Below, piece by piece: positions 9,001 to 11,663 of a stretch of 11,663 bases of DNA (its first letter is position 1; each line of letters opens with the position of its first letter). Origin of the DNA: Phoronis ovalis (lineage: Eukaryota; Phoronida; Phoronidae); the NCBI GenBank assembly GCA_028565635.1, contig JAOXYB010051378.1:1-11663 (forward strand). Direction: 5' to 3'. The translations under genes were made by a program, and so were the position numbers. Below the pieces are notes generated by a model, which had not been told where the DNA came from, did not search any database, and saw nothing but the letters and a program-made list of their open reading frames with translations.

Positions 9001-9308
9001 AAAATTTGGGTGAAAATTGTGGGAAAATTATCTCAGGGTTCAGTTTTACTGCACTGTTTCATGCAAACACTGTGGATGCAACGTTTACGCAGGAAACGTT
9101 ATAGTTACTACAACTAAGCTTACTTGTAGCCGAAGTAGTCCCAAATTTAATTTTAAAGAAGTGTTTTAGTTTTTACCGGATTTTAAAAGCGTCTGACACT
9201 TTGAGCTAGTGGTAAGTAGTATTATGGACCAGTTTTACAAAAAAAAAAAAATTATACTTCTTAAACCAGTTTTAAACTAACTTACATCTGCATAAAAAGC
9301 TGGACCAT
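5803..9308 (-). CDS. CHTF8: CHTF8 (Ctf8), Ctf18-RFC clamp-loader subunit, complete three-exon gene
   Basis: Ctf8 joins Dcc1 and Ctf18 to form the module that turns RFC2-5 into the Ctf18-RFC complex. This nuclear complex loads PCNA, contacts the leading-strand polymerase epsilon, and supports sister-chromatid cohesion and checkpoint signalling. Coding exons on the minus strand are 9308..9286, 6722..6602 and 6048..5803: 390 nt, 129 residues plus TGA, against about 121 in human. Introns are phase 2 and phase 0, all with GT-AG ends. Family signatures: start MVQ (1-3), [12 protein letters not shown] (17-28), GDLHYTSK (41-48), [15 protein letters not shown] (49-63), LEKPFAVV (67-74), a variable charged linker (about 75-98), and the C-terminal block [20 protein letters not shown] (109-128). 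The last two blocks and GHHILYGK are nearly identical to vertebrate Ctf8 as I remember it. All conserved blocks are present with no frameshift, so the gene looks intact. Intron 1 (2,563 bp) holds several decayed repeats. Confidence 0.95.
6049..6601 (-). other. CHTF8: CHTF8 intron 2
   Basis: A 553-bp phase-0 intron with donor GTAAGT (from 6601) and acceptor TTACAG (ending 6049). It contains octamer motifs at 6126-6133, 6532-6539 and 6582-6589. The last lies 13 bases from exon 2, so it could matter to splicing or transcription. No other gene is seen. Confidence 0.9.
6602..6722 (-). CDS. CHTF8: CHTF8 coding exon 2
   Basis: The acceptor is TTGTTTTAG after a pyrimidine-rich run. The exon's first base completes the Ile8 codon begun by exon 1 (AT|T). 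It then encodes residues 9-48, including EWVIVELQG and GDLHYTSK, and ends AAA|GTAAGT. An in-frame Met upstream at 6763 lies inside the intron and is not the start. Confidence 0.93.
6897..6911. repeat. Short TAAT palindrome
   Basis: CATTAGC and GCTAATG are inverted around one base. It gives two opposed homeodomain-type TAAT cores six bases before an octamer (6917). It may be part of the octamer cluster or chance. Confidence 0.4.
7819..7921. mobile_element. 103-bp MITE-like inverted-repeat element
   Basis: The left end (7819-7847) and the reverse complement of the right end (7921-7893) agree at about 26 of 29 positions with one gap. Both start CCTTGGGGT and contain GGTTTCTCGAA. The 45-bp middle is also loosely palindromic, so the whole element can fold into one hairpin. 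It has no coding capacity. I could not identify a target-site duplication. Confidence 0.65.
8053..8308. mobile_element. About 256-bp inverted-repeat element
   Basis: CTCCTATCTCAAATAGGC at 8053-8070, continuing TGAAGTTCGA to 8080, is repeated in inverse orientation at 8277-8308. There is one mismatch, and the right arm alone carries a 4-bp GCTA insertion. The interior (about 195 bp) has no coding frame of note. This is the shape of a non-autonomous DNA transposon. A clear target-site duplication was not found. Confidence 0.6.
8321..8338. repeat. Perfect 8-bp hairpin
   Basis: CCTACAGC and GCTGTAGG pair perfectly around AA. It lies in the short gap between two inverted-repeat elements (ending 8308 and starting 8367). 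Confidence 0.7.
8527..8771 (+). repeat. Dispersed CACTTCGTTAGGG motif, four copies
   Basis: CACTTCGTTAGGG occurs near 8527 and 8555. Variants CACTTCCTTAGGG and CACTTCGTTACGG occur near 8726 and 8759. Related words (TTTCTAAGGGG) lie near 8500. This is a degenerate minisatellite inside the 8367-8965 element. Confidence 0.7.
8785..8818 (+). repeat. 20-bp-period duplication with embedded palindrome
   Basis: CAGTGTATTTGAAA occurs at 8785-8798 and 8805-8818. The first copy and its spacer form a perfect palindrome AGTGTATTT-G-AAATACACT (8786-8804). Confidence 0.8.
8814..8913 (+). repeat. Degenerate ~31-bp tandem repeat ending in GGATCC-type core
   Basis: Three units end in CCTGATC (about 8841), CCGGATCC (8871-8878) and CCTGGATCC (8904-8912). 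Each follows a GCTNATTT- or GTTTATTT-like stretch and an A-rich run. Spacing is 30-34 bp. This is the second minisatellite class inside the 8367-8965 element. Confidence 0.65.
9286..9308 (-). CDS. CHTF8: CHTF8 coding exon 1 (23 bases)
   Basis: The exon reads ATG GTC CAG CTT TTT ATG CAG AT and then the donor GTAAGTTAG. It encodes Met-Val-Gln-Leu-Phe-Met-Gln and two bases of Ile8, and joins exon 2 in phase 2. The start context is AAAGATGG (A at -3, G at +4). Ctf8 proteins typically begin Met-Val-Gln, and this match together with the exact phase identified the exon despite its small size. Confidence 0.88.
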
Positions 9309-9520
9309 CTTTTCTGCAAAAAATGCTTCACACTCTTAACCTCTACGTACAGTTCTTTGAACACGTTTGAATAATTGTGCGGTGCAATTTCTCGTAATTC
9401 CTATTTCGCGCTTTTACAAATTTAGTAACCTGTATTGTTAGTAAAACTCCAAATGATTGGCCATCAAAGTGTGCAGCCAATGACGAAGGGTGTTACATAA
9501 AATAGGTCAACATGGTGGAA
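9309..9520 (-). promoter_or_regulatory. CHTF8 promoter region, possibly bidirectional
   Basis: An E2F-consensus site TTTCGCGC lies at 9404-9411, about 100 bp upstream of the ATG. CCAAT boxes sit on opposite strands at 9456-9460 (minus) and 9477-9481 (plus, running into TGACG). A YY1-like AACATGGTGG lies at 9509-9518. E2F control fits an S-phase clamp-loader gene. No TATA box is placed. The paired CCAAT boxes allow divergent transcription, but no convincing plus-strand gene follows. The exact transcription start cannot be set from sequence. Confidence 0.45.
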
Positions 9521-9883
9521 AAGACACATGGCTTAGAGTGCTGAACAAGTTTATCCTGTTATTACCTAATATTACAAATACGTGCTCATTCTGCAAGTTA
9601 TAAGGTAGGTTTTATTGTTAAGAAATGTATAACAATGGTTTTTCTTGCAATTATGTTCCCAGAGTACACCTCATGGCAATGTGATAAGTGATTTGAAATG
9701 TCGCAGCGTAGTATTTATTGGTAACGCAGACCCCGCGGCTGACACGTATTTGTTACTTTTTTCCAGGCTTTTTTTTAGCTTGTTTGAATTATAAACAAAC
9801 AATGTTTTTTTCGGGAACAGAAAATGATTTTATACCATTTCGCTTCATTGCACTGGAGTTTTCTACAAGAACAGTATTTACTA
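9521..9883. other. Non-coding stretch upstream of CHTF8, no confirmed gene
   Basis: On the plus strand there is a donor-like AAG|GTAGGT at 9605. An acceptor-like TTCCCAG ends about 9661, and a stronger TTTTTTCCAG ends about 9765. The frame open after 9662 carries no recognised similarity and ends at a stop near 9795. These could be non-coding exons of a divergent transcript, but the evidence is too thin to call a gene. Confidence 0.35.
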
Positions 9884-9973
9884 ATGGAAATTACAATGCC
9901 AGTGCCCAGTGGCAGTTAGTCCTAGCTTTATGAGCTAGGACTAAGTGGCAGTGTGCACACGGGAAATTTCCAT
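9884..9973. repeat. 90-bp palindrome with perfect 12-bp core and flanking 9-bp direct repeats
   Basis: TTAGTCCTAGCT (9916-9927) and AGCTAGGACTAA (9933-9944) pair perfectly around TTATG. Outside, AGTGGCAGT is present as exact direct repeats at 9908-9916 and 9944-9952. Further out, ATGGAAATT (9884-9892) faces AATTTCCAT (9965-9973). It can be read as a tiny insertion with a 9-bp target-site duplication, or as the centre of a larger decayed fold-back element. The frames crossing it on both strands are by-products of the palindrome. Confidence 0.75.
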
Positions 9974-10287
9974 GTGGCCTCCTTTCGTTCCTGTGTGCTG
10001 TGTCATGATATAAAATACCGCTCTTCTTTCCACTAATATTTAAGCATAAAAAAATAATCCCTGCACTCAGTTCACACGCTGACCTAATCACAAGTGGATA
10101 CTTTTCACCTTCCACTAACAATCTTATTCAGCTCTTCCATATTCAGTAATTCGAGTCCACTTCTCCCACATCAAACTTTCTTTACGGTTCTATATTACAC
10201 TGGATCACATGAGATTTGAGTTTATAATAAATTTATTCTTCTGTTTCTCAAATTGTTTATCTATTCATCACAATTTGAATTTATCAG
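9974..10287. other. Non-coding stretch, nothing recognised
   Basis: There is no supported gene, repeat or motif. A minus-strand frame covering 9891-10121 lacks recognisable similarity and overlaps the palindrome, so it is treated as spurious. Confidence 0.45.
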
Positions 10288-10403
10288 CTGGTGGCTCTTC
10301 AATGGAGATGGTCATTATGCTGTTTAAGATTGTGTCCAAGAGTCTATTGCACAGATCTGTTTTTACTCTTTTTAAGCAGGTGAAACCCCTTTTGCAATCT
10401 TAA
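10288..10403 (+). other. Weak exon-like stretch
   Basis: After an acceptor-like TTTATCAG (ending 10287) a frame reads GGSSMEMVIMLFKIVSKSLL and continues to TAA at 10401-10403, just before ATTAAA (10404-10409). Alternatively a CAG|GTGAAA donor lies at 10379/10380, giving a 92-bp internal exon. The peptide is amphipathic and leucine-rich, but I cannot match it to a family. No partner exons are found. A chance open frame is equally likely. Confidence 0.15.
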
Positions 10404-10556
10404 ATTAAAATTACATATACCATCAAACTATATTTCAGTAAAACATGGACTTTCCTATTATAGTAAAATCAGATGATTATTTCATGGACATTTATATTGT
10501 AACTTAGGGCTATTCCGCTTTTAATTGTACGGGAGGGGCGGAAGACACTTTTTTTA
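10404..10556. other. Non-coding spacer
   Basis: AT-rich sequence with no gene or repeat recognised. A short GC-rich GGGAGGGGCGG run at about 10530-10541 leads into the minisatellite that follows. Confidence 0.4.
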
Positions 10557-10650
10557 GACCCACAACCCAGAATATGAATTTTATTCTGGTACCCACCACC
10601 TAGAATTTAAAATTAACATGGACCCCCACTACCCAGAATTTTTTTTTTAA
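10557..10650 (+). repeat. Three-unit ~32-bp minisatellite
   Basis: Units begin ACCCACAACCCAGAAT (10558), ACCCACCACCTAGAAT (10591) and ACCCCCACTACCCAGAAT (10622), spaced 33 and 31 bp. Each is followed by an AT-rich tail. It resembles degenerate CCCAGAAT-type tandem units that I recall from marine invertebrate genomes. No coding function. Confidence 0.8.
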
Positions 10651-11205
10651 TTTCCCAAGTGCAACCCCCAACTCTAAACTAAGGCTAACACTGCACTTTT
10701 GTTCACAGAAGTTCCCCCAGCACACCACCACAATCTAAAAAAATGGAGGCTGATAGAACTGCTTCCATGGATTTATTTTGCTTCTGTTTGAGCAGCGGCT
10801 AATTCTATTAAAACAGTTTGCAGCACTCAGGTTAGAAATAATGCTAGCTGTATCTTCATTCAAAATATTTGACATGTCCATACTCTCAGCATAGCAATTA
10901 TTTTACCCTTATTGATTCTTGCTGAAATGAGACAACCAAAGCAAATTTAAATAATGTACAGAATCACAATCAGTTCATTAAAAGTAACGTAATAATTTCC
11001 TTATACTAATTGTTGATCAACAAGCATAAGTGTTTCTGCATAAGAAAAACTGACAAAAAAAACTTTCCTATCTATATGCAAACCTACTGATATTGCATTA
11101 ATTCATAATTTGCACTAATAAATAGCAAGGATGAACAAAACCTGAACATTAAGTTTTAAAATGAAACCCTGAAAAACCTTGGATAAAGTAGCTACAGTAC
11201 ACCTT
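10651..11205. other. Non-coding AT-rich stretch
   Basis: No frame with coding character, no RNA gene and no repeat were recognised over about 550 bases. Confidence 0.45.
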
Positions 11206-11275
11206 AAAAAAAAAAATCAACGGCCGACCGGCCGGCGACCGTCTGACTGGTTCGGGTTGGTCCCTCATGGCCGGT
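11206..11275. other. A-run followed by a CpG-dense GC block
   Basis: Eleven A residues (11206-11216) are followed by about 55 bases rich in CGGCCG/ACCGGCCGG words, with at least seven CpGs in about 40 bp, unlike the surrounding CpG-poor DNA. ACCGGCC (11227-11233) faces GGCCGGT (11269-11275). GGTTCGGGTTGG near 11249 is a partial resemblance to a Pol III B box. It may be a decayed SINE fragment or a young insertion. Confidence 0.35.
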
Positions 11276-11461
11276 TAATGCTCTGAGGCTAGCAGCCAGC
11301 AGTTTCTAGAAATTGGCTGTTTCATAATCCATGAAATAATCCATGTAAATTGTTTAATTCAACTTAGCTCCAATGCAAGTGAGCCCAAAGTACAAAGCTT
11401 CGGTGCATTCGGGGATGTTCATGGAAACTGTGACTATTAATAATAACTATAAACATGGTTC
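11276..11461. other. Non-coding spacer
   Basis: No gene is seen. CATGAAATAATCCATG (11329-11344) is a small imperfect local repeat of ATCCATG. The plus-strand frame starting at 11373 runs into the minisatellite that follows and is not treated as a gene. Confidence 0.4.
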
Positions 11462-11600
11462 GCACAACCTGGAAAAGGCATGGAATTTGGGGAAATTCTG
11501 GAAAAGTCATGGAATTAGACTTCACCTGGAAAAGTCTTTAAAAATGGCCAAAATGGTTGAAAGTCTTTAAAAAGTCATGGAATTTACCAGATTGTCCGTC
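11462..11600 (+). repeat. CTGGAAAAGTCATGGAATT minisatellite
   Basis: CTGGAAAAG recurs at 28-29 bp spacing (units starting 11468, 11497 and 11525). TCATGGAATT or TCTTTAAAAA follows each, and a final GTCATGGAATT occurs near 11573. Degenerate CTGGAAAAGTCATGGAATT units are, from memory, widespread as dispersed repeats in many animal genomes. The 65-residue frame across it is a by-product, with repeated Leu-Glu-Lys. Confidence 0.75.
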
Positions 11601-11663
11601 AGAATATTTTAGTATCAAATTTATTTTGCGAAAATCGGAAAAAAATATCGCGTCTAACATCTG

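Larger units (their letters stand above)
6723..9285 (-). other. CHTF8: CHTF8 intron 1 (2.6 kb, repeat-bearing)
   Basis: A phase-2 intron, GTAAGT to TTTTAG. The end near exon 2 (6723-7372) is AT-rich and carries octamer motifs at 6917-6924 and 7365-7372. The stretch 7373-7818 shows nothing recognisable. The middle (7819-8965) is a cluster of inverted-repeat elements richer in GC and CpG than the surroundings. The stretch 8966-9285 is plain except for an AACGTTT/AAACGTT mini-palindrome (9080-9100) and a poly-A run near 9240. The minus-strand frames at 7111-7320, 7336-7587 and 8056-8250 have no coding character. Confidence 0.85.

Noticed and set aside
9718-10121. Plus- and minus-strand frames overlapping near 9891-9933
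   Set aside because: Both run through the 9884-9973 palindrome, which produces the same Leu-Ala-Leu ends on each strand. No family similarity.
11373-11570. 65-residue plus-strand frame
   Set aside because: Mostly a translation of the CTGGAAAAGTCATGGAATT minisatellite.
1-11663. CRISPR array, tRNA, rRNA, bacterial operon or viral genes
   Set aside because: Searched by eye on both strands; no regularly spaced direct repeats with unique spacers, no cloverleaf with A and B boxes, and no long frames of the expected kinds.

Overview
This is an AT-rich window of eukaryotic, almost certainly animal, nuclear DNA. Coding sequence is sparse and split by GT-AG introns. Introns and intergenic DNA carry decayed inverted-repeat elements and short tandem repeats. 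There are no operons, Shine-Dalgarno sites or bacterial-type genes. The repeats (a block opening with CCCGGGGGGG, minisatellites built on GGATCC, CCCAGAAT and CTGGAAAAGTCATGGAATT) recall marine invertebrate genomes. A cnidarian is my best guess, from memory of such repeats, and it is not proven by the sequence.

The one gene I identify with confidence is CHTF8, the Ctf8 subunit of the alternative clamp loader Ctf18-RFC. It lies on the minus strand in three coding exons (9308..9286, 6722..6602, 6048..5803). The exons join in frame (phase 2 then phase 0) into a complete 129-residue protein, close to the roughly 121 residues of the human protein. The first coding exon is only 23 bases long. Upstream of the ATG is a compact promoter-like region with an E2F-type site and two CCAAT boxes on opposite strands.

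A second minus-strand exon (3302..3032) encodes the start of an unidentified membrane or secreted protein. It has a good start context, a hydrophobic segment at residues 7-27, an acidic tyrosine-containing tract and a canonical splice donor. Its later exons were not found and may lie outside the window.

Layout: 1-3000 is non-coding, with a diverged repeat pair (548 and 2109), a retroelement-like tail (about 1270-1306) and a (CCAA)8 microsatellite. 3032-3302 is the orphan exon. 3303-5546 is featureless apart from a few hairpins. 5547-9308 is CHTF8; its 2.6-kb first intron carries three inverted-repeat elements (7819-7921, 8053-8308, 8367-8965), and five perfect octamer (POU-type) motifs sit around exon 2. 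9309-9520 is the promoter. 9521-11663 is non-coding as far as I can tell, with an unusual palindrome (9884-9973), one weak exon-like stretch (10288-10403), two minisatellites and a small CpG-dense block.

I see no multi-gene system in this window. The most interesting signals are the fully resolved CHTF8 structure with a cell-cycle-type promoter, the octamer cluster, the bounded 599-bp element and the palindrome near 9930.
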